The position numbers and the translations under genes are program-made. Below, piece after piece: positions 1 to 8,262 of a stretch of 64,000 nt of DNA. How positions within the stretch are numbered: position 1 is the stretch's first letter; each line of letters begins with the position of its first letter. The stretch covers positions 124,001 to 188,000 of the forward strand of contig NZ_JAULBC010000009.1 in NCBI RefSeq assembly GCF_041060425.1. Reading direction: 5' to 3'. The notes beneath the pieces were generated by a model, which saw nothing but the letters and a program-made list of their open reading frames with translations, was not told the origin of the DNA and searched no databases. This DNA comes from Danxiaibacter flavus (GTDB lineage Bacteria > Bacteroidota > Bacteroidia > Chitinophagales > Chitinophagaceae).

Positions 1-743
1 ATGCCATAACCGCCGTTGCTACAGATAACGTTGCCATCCAGTACACCTGAACCGCCGATAAGATTATTGGGTGTGTTGTCTATGAATATACCATCTCCGC
101 CGTTTCCTGCTGCTACTGTCCCAGTGCTGTCCGTTCCTATAAAATTGTAATGAACATTGTGGCCGCCATCGCCAATTGGTGTGCCTGAAATATAAATACC
201 GTTGCTGGCAAAGTTGTTAATAATGAAAAATGAAATATCAGATTTTCCGCCAAGCAGTTTTAATCCCATCGCACCGGCACCAGCCTGGCTGCCGTTTATT
301 TCAATTCGGCGGGAAGGGCCAACAGTGTTAAGCCCCACTATGGTAACGGACCCCAGCACGGGCGGTAAAGCACCATTTCCTGAGCTACCAACCATAATAA
401 CAATGCTGCCTGAACCGGGTGCATTTGGAATTGCGAAAATGATAGTATTGTGATCAAGGTTGCGGTTGGCATTGTGATTTTGTATTGCCGCACGAAACGT
501 GCATTGATCTCCCGGCGTGTTGGGATCAGCATCGCAATGGCCATCGCTGAAGTCGTTGCCATCCGGATCTTCTGCATCACCCAAAGTGTTTACAACAAAC
601 GTTTGGCCCGTTTGTGCATGCAGTTTTTCCGTTATGATTTGTGACGTGATCAAGGGTGCGAGACCCATTATTAAAAAGACCCGCAGGAAATTTCGTAGTC
701 TTGCTGTTATACAGTGTAATCTGGTGTTTTTTACCAGTTGCAA
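1..743 (-). CDS. Secreted parallel beta-helix (CSLREA-type) protein, 5' part only
   Basis: The minus strand is open from about 809 to the left edge, so only the N-terminal part is present. After a hydrophobic, signal-like stretch the protein reads QTFVVNTLGDAEDPDGND and then CTFRAAI. This resembles the CSLREA domain (consensus C-S-L-R-E-A-I) found at the N-terminus of secreted repeat proteins. Further in are beta-helix-type repeats such as NFIGTDSTGT, NGGDGIFIDN and NNLIGG. The family is usually cell-surface or secreted, often with a C-terminal sorting domain, which would lie outside the window. Start is uncertain: TTG at 743 puts a basic stretch before the hydrophobic core, ATG at 809 adds a long leader, and ATG at 668 leaves a short signal. 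Substrate or ligand cannot be told. Confidence 0.6.
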   Translation of the reverse strand, partial: MQLVKNTRLHCITARLRNFLRVFLIMGLAPLITSQIITEKLHAQTGQTFVVNTLGDAEDPDGNDFSDGHCDADPNTPGDQCTFRAAIQNHNANRNLDHNTIIFAIPNAPGSGSIVIMVGSSGNGALPPVLGSVTIVGLNTVGPSRRIEINGSQAGAGAMGLKLLGGKSDISFFIINNFASNGIYISGTPIGDGGHNVHYNFIGTDSTGTVAAGNGGDGIFIDNTPNNLIGGSGVLDGNVICSNGGYG

Positions 744-830
744 CTGGCTAATAGAAGGGATCGGATAGCCGGGCTTAGCTTTTTCTTGCGGAAGCAGCCC
801 TGTAAGCATTTTCATTTTGTTGTTTTTGAA

Positions 831-1151
831 ATGAAAAATTTTAAGCAAACAGTGATTAACAGACACAAGAATTACAGACCAGCTGAAGTGGTTTCCGATG
901 GGGATTGTTTAATGAAAGATTCGGTAATACAAAAAGATGCATTACACAATTCGGCAGCGTTAACCTTAGCCTTTGGTTATTTATACAAGGCTTGTGGAAT
1001 AACTTAATCAGTGGCGTGTGGCCAGGCTATTGGTAAATACTATGGAGAAGATAAAGAGGCTATGGTCAAATCAATCGAATACGCTACTAAGTTACAAAAA
1101 ACGGCAGGCTATTGCAAATGTTTAGGCAGCTGTTTGGCTGTAAAATATTGA
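831..1151 (+). other. Possible decayed coding remnant in a gene-poor stretch
   Basis: Between the left-edge gene and the LacI gene there is no clear gene. One frame is open from ATG 831 to TAA 1005-1007 (58 codons) and, in the same frame, continues from 1008 to TGA 1149-1151. The second half reads like ordinary protein (GQAIGKYYGEDKEAMVKSIE). A single in-frame stop between two readable halves could mean a small broken gene, or chance. No family is recognised. 1152-1463 holds nothing further that can be supported. Confidence 0.18.
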
Positions 1152-1463
1152 CATGGTATAATAATTTTAATTCTATCTATTTTGCTGGATGCCAGGGGAA
1201 CAAGCGGAACGGGGCATTTTAACTTAAAAAGATCCGTTCCAAAATGTGCATAACTGTGATGTTTTTGCGTTAATATTTTACGCGGTACAACACTATTGCA
1301 GGATCTACAAATTGTTGCTCATTATACTTGTCTCGAAAATCCGTAATATTACATCCGGAGGCAAGAGAAGCTAATGTAAAAAGCATGTAACCGGCAATAA
1401 AAAAGTCGGGTAGCCTTGATGAATATCTGTTGCAATCTCATAAGTTTGAATAAATCTTGAATC

Positions 1464-2495
1464 TTGTCATATAAAGTAACCATTGCTGACATAGCCAAAG
1501 AGCTAAATACAACAGCAGCCACCGTATCCAGGGCTCTAAACAATCACCCCGCAATAAGCGATGAAACCAAACATCGCGTGGCTGAGGCGGCCGAACGTCT
1601 GCATTACAAACCCAATAAAATAGCATCATCGCTTCGATCGGGTAAGTCATTCTCCATCGGCGTGATCATCCCGAGTGCTGAGATCAACTTCTTTGGTTCG
1701 GTAGTACATGGTATAGAAAACCTTGCTAACATCAACGGATACAACGTTTTGATCTACCAGACAAACGAATCCAGGGATTTTGAGGTTAAAGGGCTGGAAA
1801 CTTTTTTATCTGCGCGTGTAGATGGCATTCTCGCCTCTATTGCCAAAGAAACGTCTGATTACTCTCACTTTATCGATATTAAACAAAGAGGCATTCCAAT
1901 TGTTTTTTTCGACCGTGCAAACGATGATCTTGGAATATCTTCTGTTGTGGTTGACGACTATCGTGGCGGATATCTTGCCACCGAGCACCTGATAGAACAA
2001 GGTTACCGTAGAATTGCCCATATTTCAGGGCCTCAGCATATTAAGATCTTCAACGACCGGTTAAAGGGGTACATGGGGGCTTTGCAGGCACATAACATAA
2101 AAGTTGATTTTGATCTTGTTTATGCCGGTGATGTTTCTATTGAAGCCGGAAAAGCCGCAATAAAGCACATGATGGAGTTACCCCATCCGCCGGACGCTGT
2201 TTTTGCTGTGGAAGATTTTACAGCACTTGGCGCGATTAAAGAACTGAAAGACAGAAACATAAAGATCCCCGAACAGTTTGGTGTTATCGGTTTCGCAAAC
2301 GAGTTATTTGGGGAACATATTACACCAAGCCTTTCAACAATTGATCAACAGACAGTAAATATGGGTAAGGAATCTTTCCGCCTGCTATTGGAGCTCATCA
2401 ATACAAATAAAAGCAAGGCCGGTAAAGAAGCCAAACTTCAAAAAGTAGTACTGAAACCCGTGCCTATTTTCAGACAGTCATCCGCAAAGCGATAA
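1464..2495 (+). CDS. LacI-family transcriptional regulator
   Basis: A 343-residue regulator of normal LacI length. Residues about 5-51 form the N-terminal helix-turn-helix and hinge helix (VTIADIAKELNTTAATVSRA, ending HYKPNKIASSLRSGKS). The rest is a periplasmic-binding-protein-like sensor domain for a small sugar ligand (FSIGVIIPS, GYRRIAHISGP, GVIGFANELF). These proteins usually repress or activate sugar-uptake genes by binding palindromes with a central CG. The start is TTG at 1464, chosen because the HTH begins five residues later and no ATG lies just upstream. The best candidate targets in the window are the palindromes at 8214 and 19312. That link is inference, because a second LacI protein is encoded at 46.1 kb. 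Confidence 0.9.
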   Translation: MSYKVTIADIAKELNTTAATVSRALNNHPAISDETKHRVAEAAERLHYKPNKIASSLRSGKSFSIGVIIPSAEINFFGSVVHGIENLANINGYNVLIYQTNESRDFEVKGLETFLSARVDGILASIAKETSDYSHFIDIKQRGIPIVFFDRANDDLGISSVVVDDYRGGYLATEHLIEQGYRRIAHISGPQHIKIFNDRLKGYMGALQAHNIKVDFDLVYAGDVSIEAGKAAIKHMMELPHPPDAVFAVEDFTALGAIKELKDRNIKIPEQFGVIGFANELFGEHITPSLSTIDQQTVNMGKESFRLLLELINTNKSKAGKEAKLQKVVLKPVPIFRQSSAKR

Positions 2496-2760
2496 GAAGG
2501 ATAGTGTTGATGAACCACTAAGCCACAAAGGACACAAAGCGGCACAAAGGTAGATTTCGTTAATTCTTCGTGCGTTTTGGTGTTCTTCGTGTCTTCGTGT
2601 TTCAAAAAACCAGCTGAAAGCTGATAGCTGACAGCTCAAAGCTATTCTTTATTTCTTCGTGCGCCTTAGAATCTTCGTGTCTCCGTGTTTCAAAAAAACA
2701 GCTGACAGCTTTTAGCTGTTGTCAATTCTTCTACAAATCTTTATTTTACATTGCTAAACT
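2496..2760. repeat. Intergenic dispersed repeats
   Basis: No gene. The stretch is made of two simple families. One has CACAAAGGACACAAAG-like and CTTCGTGTCTTCGTGTTTC-like words, and is related in wording to the tandem array at 19.7 kb. The other has AGCTGAAAGCTGATAGCTGA-like words at about 2611-2643 and again at 2700-2722. The second family also sits just after the next gene (4342-4365), so the protease gene is bracketed by it. Function unknown; the hairpin-forming AGCT words could end transcripts. Confidence 0.6.
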
Positions 2761-2767
2761 TACATGT

Positions 2768-4342
2768 ATGCCAATAAGAATGGTCGATGATCCGGATGAT
2801 CAGTATGATAATAGCGGTGAAAATACAGGTGGCGGCGGTGGTCGTGGTGGTGGAGGTGGCGGACTGTTTCAGTTTCTGCCACTCATCCTGGGACTACTAA
2901 TCCGCAAGCCCATATTGCTTGTGCTTGTACTGGCGGTAGGTGGATTCTTTTATCTGAAAGGTGGATGTAATATGGCCGGACTGCAACAACAGGCTGCGGC
3001 GGCATTTAGTACAGGTGGAAACCTCGACCCCAAACAATTTGAGAAAGCGCCTGTTTATGAAGCGTTAGATGACAGTAAGAACAACCTTCCCGAAGCAGTG
3101 TCGCTTGCAAAGTTTGCTCCTAACAGGCTTGATCAGGGCCACCAGGGAAGTTGTGTAGCCTGGAGCAGTGCTTACGGTGCAAGGTCAATTCTTGAGGCAG
3201 AAAGAACAGGAAAAGATCCCAATTCAGTTGCATTCAGTCCTTCTTTTTTATACAATCAAATTGGTCTTGATGGCTGCCAGGGTAGCTACATTATACGCGC
3301 TATGGAGAACATGACGCAGGTGGGAGCTGTTCCATTCAATGCTTTTCCTTATGATGAAAACGATTGTGAGCGTCAGCCAAATCCGCAATTGAAACAGGAA
3401 GCGTCACAATTTCGCATGCTTGGATTTACGCGCCTTACAGATGGTGACAAGATAAACGCGCTTGATCTCCGCGCAATAAAAGAACACCTGGCAAGGGATG
3501 TGCCTGTGGTAATTGGTATGATGGTAGGCGGCAGCTTTATGCAGGGTATGATGGGGCAGGATGTATGGCATCCTAATGACGACGACTATAATCAAATAGG
3601 ATTTGGTGGACATGCTATGTGTGTTGTAGGTTATGATGATCGCAAAGAAGGCGGAGCTTTTCAGATTATGAATAGCTGGGGAAGTGATTGGGGCAACAAT
3701 GGCATTGCCTGGGTACGCTACAAAGATTTCAAACATTTTGTAAGAGAAGCATATGGCGTAAATCCTATGCCAAAAGAAGGACTTGCTGCATCCCGCGACC
3801 TGGATGTAAGCATAGGGTTGGTTGAAGGCAAAACAAAAAGTTATATTCCGCTGCAATTAAAGAGTGGTAATATTTTTCAAACAAAACAACCGATCATTAA
3901 AGGCACCCAGTTTAAAATGGAAGTAAAAAATACTTCAGAGTGTTATGTCTATGTATTGGGGAAGGAAACAGATGGAAGCAGCTATGTGTTGTTCCCATAT
4001 CCCAGCAGGCAGGATCCAACAAAAACCAAATTCTCGCCTTACTGTGGCATCACCGGATACAGACTTTTTCCAAGAGGCATGAGCATGATGGCAGATAGCA
4101 TTGGAACGAAAGATTATATGGCGGTAGTTATAAGCAAAGATTCTTTAAATGTATTTCAACTGAACAATGCCGTAAACAGCAGCAGGAGTGCGGGATTTGA
4201 GCAGGCTGTAAGCAGTGCTGTTAAACGTCAGTCAATTAGTGGTGTTACTTTTTCAAATACTTCAGAAGGCACCATATCATTTAAAACCAACGCCGGCGAT
4301 AAAAGCGCTGTTGCGTGTATTGTAGAAATAGACAAGCAGTAA
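2768..4342 (+). CDS. Membrane-anchored papain-like (C1) cysteine protease
   Basis: A 524-residue protein. A glycine-rich segment at residues 19-32 is followed by a hydrophobic membrane span at about 33-64, with no cleavable signal visible. The catalytic domain follows: Gln126 and Cys129 in QGSCVAWS, His282 in GGHAMCVVGYD and Asn302 in MNSWGSDWG. This is the complete papain set of oxyanion Gln, nucleophile Cys, His and Asn. The last 180 residues contain a region (YVYVLGKETDGSSYVLFPYP) that resembles DUF4384, a beta domain found with surface and signalling proteins. No propeptide is evident before the catalytic Cys. It stands alone between repeat-rich spacers. The substrate is unknown; it may act on envelope proteins. 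Confidence 0.8.
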   Translation: MPIRMVDDPDDQYDNSGENTGGGGGRGGGGGGLFQFLPLILGLLIRKPILLVLVLAVGGFFYLKGGCNMAGLQQQAAAAFSTGGNLDPKQFEKAPVYEALDDSKNNLPEAVSLAKFAPNRLDQGHQGSCVAWSSAYGARSILEAERTGKDPNSVAFSPSFLYNQIGLDGCQGSYIIRAMENMTQVGAVPFNAFPYDENDCERQPNPQLKQEASQFRMLGFTRLTDGDKINALDLRAIKEHLARDVPVVIGMMVGGSFMQGMMGQDVWHPNDDDYNQIGFGGHAMCVVGYDDRKEGGAFQIMNSWGSDWGNNGIAWVRYKDFKHFVREAYGVNPMPKEGLAASRDLDVSIGLVEGKTKSYIPLQLKSGNIFQTKQPIIKGTQFKMEVKNTSECYVYVLGKETDGSSYVLFPYPSRQDPTKTKFSPYCGITGYRLFPRGMSMMADSIGTKDYMAVVISKDSLNVFQLNNAVNSSRSAGFEQAVSSAVKRQSISGVTFSNTSEGTISFKTNAGDKSAVACIVEIDKQ

Positions 4343-4474
4343 AAAGCTATCAGCTATCAGCTTTTGGCCTGTCGCAATTGGTGTTCTTCCAACAAGAAAT
4401 AGTAATAAAAGCCGTAATTAAGTGTCGTGTGGCACTGTATCACTCATACAATCTTCAATTCTTAATTACGGCTT
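4342..4474. repeat. Inverted repeats downstream of the protease gene
   Basis: Two hairpin-forming elements follow the stop codon. AAAAGCT at 4342 pairs with AGCTTTT ending at 4365 and may act as a weak terminator. Further on, AAGCCGTAATTAAG (4409-4422) is a perfect 14-bp inverted match to CTTAATTACGGCTT (4461-4474), with a 38-base loop that has no open frame of note. No U-run follows, so the second hairpin is not a standard terminator. Confidence 0.5.
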
Positions 4475-4510
4475 ATGTTCTAAAAAAAACTTCCATCCAA
4501 TTTTTTTCGG

Positions 4511-4674
4511 ATCTTACTCGTCTTACGGTCTAACATGTCTTACGATCTTACGGTCTTCTTATTAAATTTGCCTCATGTTTAATAAACCTTCTACACCATT
4601 CTTACAGGTCTTACACGTCTTACATGTTTTACGGTCTTACTGTCGTACGATCTTACGGTCTTACGGTCTTACCA
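4511..4674. repeat. 8-bp TCTTACGG-type repeat tract, interrupted
   Basis: The word TCTTAC followed by GG, GA, TG or CG recurs at about 8-11-base spacing, first at 4511-4557 and again at 4610-4674, with some decayed units. The middle part (4558-4609) contains TAAATTTG at 4563-4570, which fits the Bacteroidota -7 element, and the ATG at 4575 used for the next gene. The second half of the tract therefore lies inside that gene's first 35 codons. Confidence 0.65.
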
Positions 4675-5135
4675 TCTTTCTCTGTATTTCTTTCTTCAAG
4701 TCATTGGCAAATGATTCCCTGATCTATCACCCCGGAGCCAACGCGGTAAAAGATATAGCTGAAGTTGTTGTAAAAGCCAAAGCAGAAAAGAAACATGTAT
4801 TGATAATGGCAGGCGGCAACTGGTGTACCTGGTGTTACAGATTTGACAGGATTGCGACTGCTGACCGGCAGGTGGATTCTCTTATTCAGGCCAACTATAT
4901 TGTTTACCATCTCAATTATAGCAAGGAAAACAAAAACGATGCGGTTTTTGCACAATATGGATATCCGCAGAGATTTGGCTTTCCTGTATTTATTATTCTT
5001 GACGCGGAAGGTAAGCGCATACAGACCCAAAATTCATCTTATCTTGAGCAAAATAATTACTATAGTAAAGAGAAGGTGATGGACTTTCTGAAAGATTGGT
5101 CGCCGGCTGCTTTAGATCCTAAAAACTATCCCTGA
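4575..5135 (+). CDS. Thioredoxin-fold protein, probably secreted
   Basis: The reliable part starts at about residue 40. It holds GGNWCTWCYRFDR, where the CxxC redox pair of a thioredoxin fold (Trp-Cys-Thr-Trp-Cys) is visible, and GFPVFIILDAEG, which has the cis-proline region. This matches small thioredoxin-like proteins (Thioredoxin_7 type) that act on periplasmic disulfides. The first 35 residues are hydrophobic and would serve as a signal peptide (TIFLCISFFKSLA then ND), but they are encoded largely by the TCTTACGG repeat tract, so the true start is doubtful. A -7-like box 5 bases before the ATG would give an almost leaderless mRNA. The next gene begins inside this stop codon (TGATG), so the two are probably co-translated. 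Confidence 0.75.
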   Translation: MFNKPSTPFLQVLHVLHVLRSYCRTILRSYGLTIFLCISFFKSLANDSLIYHPGANAVKDIAEVVVKAKAEKKHVLIMAGGNWCTWCYRFDRIATADRQVDSLIQANYIVYHLNYSKENKNDAVFAQYGYPQRFGFPVFIILDAEGKRIQTQNSSYLEQNNYYSKEKVMDFLKDWSPAALDPKNYP

Positions 5136-5551
5136 TGTCCCGTGTTCAAAAGAAATGGTTGTATTTCGTTCTTGTTTTGATCAACATTCCAGTGGGTTTA
5201 CTTAGCCGTTTTGCACCGCATTTGCCATTTATAGTGAAAGAATATGGAGGTGATGTTTTTTCTGCCAGTTGCATATTTTTCGGCGTGCGTTTTCTCGCTG
5301 TAAATAAAAAGCTAAGCTGGGTTGCAGTGGTAAGCTACTTAGTATGTATGGCAATAGAAACTTCACAACTGTGCCAGGCGCCGTGGTTAAACAAAATAAG
5401 ACACACATTCCCGTTTGGAATTTTATTGGGATACGGCTTCTTATGGAGCGACTGTCTTTGTTATGCAGTTGGCGTATTAATAGCATTATGTATTGCCATA
5501 AGTTGCGAAAAAGCATTACCGTTAGTCTTAAGGCCTTCTGAAAGCCTTTAG
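5135..5551 (+). CDS. DUF2809 family membrane protein
   Basis: A 138-residue, very hydrophobic protein with about four membrane spans. It carries the features of the DUF2809 family: an N-terminal GLLSRF segment, FIVKEYGGDVFSA, AIETSQLCQAPWLNKIR in the middle, and GYGFLWSDCLCYAVG near the end. The family's function is not known. Its start overlaps the stop of the thioredoxin-like gene by one base, so translation is likely coupled. No terminator is obvious before the convergent gene at 5634. Confidence 0.75.
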   Translation: MSRVQKKWLYFVLVLINIPVGLLSRFAPHLPFIVKEYGGDVFSASCIFFGVRFLAVNKKLSWVAVVSYLVCMAIETSQLCQAPWLNKIRHTFPFGILLGYGFLWSDCLCYAVGVLIALCIAISCEKALPLVLRPSESL

Positions 5552-5633
5552 GCTTGTATCGTCATTTAACGGTTGTTGTATCCTGGATGCGGCTTATTAT
5601 GACTGCCGGTACGAATTATTGGTTTTAATTGAA

Positions 5634-6032
5634 CTAATCTCTAACAATAGTTTGAGTATTGTCATAAGTGCTGCCAATAACCAGGGCCGCGCATGCAAGT
5701 GCAAGATCTTTCAGCATATTTACAAAAGATATGGCCTGCAGTTCTTTGTCACCAGCATCCATGTACCCTCTCAGGTGAATGGTTATCACAAAGATGATCA
5801 ACATGAGTGCCAGCAAATAACCCGCAAGTTTTACTTTTCTGTTAATGATAAAAGCAATGGCGGCAAGAATGAAAGCTGTGCCTACTATATACACCCAGAT
5901 CTTTCCACCTGGAATAAAGCTGGGAACCATGATAGCTAAATTTTCCGGATCCAGGAAGTGTTTTATGCCGAAGATGGCGAGGACTATACCAAAGCCAATG
6001 ATGGCAATCCTCGAAATGATTGCGTTATTCAT
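5634..6032 (-). CDS. DoxX-like small membrane protein
   Basis: A 132-residue protein with four predicted membrane helices. The order IGFGIVLAIFGIKHFLDPE, then FIPGGKIWVYIVGTAFILA, then KLAGYLLALMLIIFVITIH, then a final helix follows the DoxX/DoxD-like pattern. Such proteins are widespread and poorly defined; some are linked to quinone or sulfur redox chemistry. It is convergent with the DUF2809 gene. 6037-6360 upstream has no gene but includes a perfect 12-base palindrome (GTAGCATGCTAC, 6252-6263) that lies between this gene and the nuclease gene. Confidence 0.65.
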   Translation of the reverse strand: MNNAIISRIAIIGFGIVLAIFGIKHFLDPENLAIMVPSFIPGGKIWVYIVGTAFILAAIAFIINRKVKLAGYLLALMLIIFVITIHLRGYMDAGDKELQAISFVNMLKDLALACAALVIGSTYDNTQTIVRD

Positions 6033-6360
6033 ACGACAAGGTTTTAGTAATGAGAAGTTACAAAAAAAGCACGTAATTACAACGACTTATTTTTAACCGG
6101 TAAGATGTTAGCGCTTATATTTTAATGTTAAACTAAGGTACATGTATATCAAATACACCAACGGTTTGGCCTTTATGCAGACATTGGTGCATCTGCTGAA
6201 AAGCAGATTAACATCTAACCCGGCTTTGAAAAGAATATTATTATAATTGTTGTAGCATGCTACCGGGCCGGGCAAATGAAAATCTTTTAACTGTTTATAT
6301 TGCACTGTTGTATTAACTTGTCGCGCTGCAAAGTTGTGGTCATAAATAAAATTTGTTGTT

Positions 6361-7764
6361 ATGAAGATTGCTTTTCACGGAGCTACACGTACGGTTACGG
6401 GATCAAAACATTTACTAACTCTTAAAAAAGGCACGCAGATACTTCTTGACTGCGGTATGTTCCAGGGAATGGGGCAGGAGACAGATGTGTTAAATGCAAC
6501 ATTTGGGTTTGACGCCAGCGAAGTGAATTATTTATTGCTGTCGCATGCACACATCGATCATTCAGGACTAATTCCCAAATTGGTAAAGGAAGGTTTTAAA
6601 GGAAGGATATTCTGCACGCCAGCAACTATGGATCTCGCTGAAATATTGCTCGAAGATTCGGCAGAAATACAGCACGATGATATAAAGTTTATCAACAAAA
6701 AAAGAGCTAAGCAAGGCAAACCCCCGATTGAACCATTATATACATTGGAAAATGCGCAGGACGCATTGCCTCTCTTTGAAACAGTACCATACGGCAAATG
6801 GGTTACGATAGAGCCGGGGCTTGAAGTTTTGTACACAGATGCGGGCCATATCATTGGCAGTGCTGCTGTTCACCTGAAAGTAACAGAAGAAGGCAAGACA
6901 ACTCATTTGACGTTTAGCGGGGATGTGGGCCGCTATCGCGACATCATACTCCGTTCGCCTGATGTATTTCCTCAGGCAGATTATATTATTATTGAAAGCA
7001 CATATGGAAGCAGCTTGCATGAAGATGTTTTTAATACGCCGGATATTCTTTTCGACTGGATCCAAAAAACCTGTGTTGAAAGAAAAGGCAAATTGATTAT
7101 CCCTGCATTTAGTGTTGGACGAACGCAGGAGCTGCTATATTTTCTTAACCAGCTTAGCATAGAAAACAGGTTGCCTAAAATTCCTGTTTATGTAGACAGT
7201 CCTCTAAGCCGCGAGGCAACCGATGTAGTAAAGAGCCATCCTGAAAACTTCAACAACCGCATCAAGAAATTATTGCAGGTAGATGACGATCCGTTTGATT
7301 TTGAAGGACTCCGCTTTACAAAAAGTGTAGATGAAAGTAAACTGATAAACGAATACCACGGCCCCTGCATTATTATCTCTGCAAGTGGTATGGCTGATGC
7401 AGGAAGGATCAAGCATCATATTCTTAATAACATCGGCGACAAACGCAATACTATTTTAATAGTCGGCTATTGTGAGCCCAATTCATTAGGGGGCAGGTTG
7501 ATGAATGGAGCCAAACAAGTTCGCATCTTCGGAGATTACTATGATGTCGTTGCCGAGGTAGGCATTATGCGCAGCATGAGTGCGCACGGCGATTACGACG
7601 ATCTTTCGCAGTTCCTGGCATGTCAAAATCTTGCTGAAGTAAAAACATTATTCCTTGTGCATGGTGAGTATGATGTACAACAGGAATTTCAACGCCGTCT
7701 TTATAAGAAGGGATTAAAACATATTGAGATTCCTGAATTGCATGAGGTGTTTGGGTTGAGTTAA
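6361..7764 (+). CDS. MBL-fold/beta-CASP RNA-processing nuclease-like protein
   Basis: A 467-residue protein starting directly with the metallo-beta-lactamase fold. The zinc motif HAHIDH lies at residues 62-67 (LLLSHAHIDHSGLIPK). A second metal His is in DAGHIIGSA and the metal Asp is in SGDVGR. The beta-CASP part follows (IPAFSVGRTQELLYFL, then VDSPLSREATDV), and the C-terminus has MSAHGDYDDL and LVHGE, the last zinc-binding elements of this group. This is the organisation of CPSF73/RNase-J-like enzymes that cut or trim RNA. It stands alone with its own upstream spacer. The exact RNA target is unknown. Confidence 0.9.
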   Translation: MKIAFHGATRTVTGSKHLLTLKKGTQILLDCGMFQGMGQETDVLNATFGFDASEVNYLLLSHAHIDHSGLIPKLVKEGFKGRIFCTPATMDLAEILLEDSAEIQHDDIKFINKKRAKQGKPPIEPLYTLENAQDALPLFETVPYGKWVTIEPGLEVLYTDAGHIIGSAAVHLKVTEEGKTTHLTFSGDVGRYRDIILRSPDVFPQADYIIIESTYGSSLHEDVFNTPDILFDWIQKTCVERKGKLIIPAFSVGRTQELLYFLNQLSIENRLPKIPVYVDSPLSREATDVVKSHPENFNNRIKKLLQVDDDPFDFEGLRFTKSVDESKLINEYHGPCIIISASGMADAGRIKHHILNNIGDKRNTILIVGYCEPNSLGGRLMNGAKQVRIFGDYYDVVAEVGIMRSMSAHGDYDDLSQFLACQNLAEVKTLFLVHGEYDVQQEFQRRLYKKGLKHIEIPELHEVFGLS

Positions 7765-8210
7765 ATCAACCCTTTTAATCATATTTTAAGAAATATTTTT
7801 TTCCCTTGAGAATTTCTCTGCAATAACTTAATTATCAACTTTTTTGAGATAAATGTTAATTTGACATTTTTTTTGCTGATTAAATAAATTAACATTACTT
7901 TTATCCTAAGAATACTGAGATCGCCGCTAAAATGTGGCCGATTGTGTGTCATGTGAATAAGTGTTAATGCTAATTGCCTATATGAAAAAGCTGCCAAAGA
8001 ACATGCTAAAACTAACGACTGAATTATCTGATTTTCCACTTTTCGAACGAGGAGCCTGTACCATTAAGTCTCGGAAGCTGATCTAGTTCCGGCATCATTT
8101 CACTAGTACGAGCATGCTGAAAAGTATGTAGTTTTTATTTACCGTTTTTAATAAATAACCTAAAACTTCTGCCTGATGTGTTTAAATCTGTTTAATGACT
8201 CCTAAAGGGT
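7765..8210. other. Long AT-rich leader region, no gene seen
   Basis: About 450 bases between the nuclease and the SusC gene. No convincing coding frame or known structured RNA was found; the one open minus-strand frame is AT-rich and resembles no protein. The region probably carries upstream control elements for the uptake locus. Confidence 0.4.
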
Positions 8211-8243
8211 TTCGTAATCGATTACTTAATTGAAATACCTTTT
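8211..8243 (+). promoter_or_regulatory. Putative promoter with LacI-type operator for the SusC locus
   Basis: GTAATCGATTAC at 8214-8225 is a perfect 12-base palindrome with a central CG, the usual shape of LacI-family operators. A -7-like TACCTTTT (8236-8243) lies just downstream, and a weak TTCG (8211-8214) sits 21 bases before it. The operator would therefore lie in the promoter spacer, a typical repressor position. A near copy (GTAATCGATTGC) occurs at 19312-19323. The SusC start is at 8263. The promoter boxes are imperfect, so only the palindrome is strongly supported. Confidence 0.5.
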
Positions 8244-8262
8244 ATAACTCATTATTATTGCC

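Noticed and set aside
3404..3856. 150-codon minus-strand frame within the protease gene
   Set aside because: It covers the catalytic His and Asn region of a well-supported plus-strand gene.
7779..8039. 86-codon minus-strand frame before the SusC gene
   Set aside because: AT-rich, no family features and no start signal; it lies in the leader of the uptake locus.
8041..8110. Possible riboswitch in the SusC leader
   Set aside because: Some short complementary words are present but no known riboswitch core could be matched.
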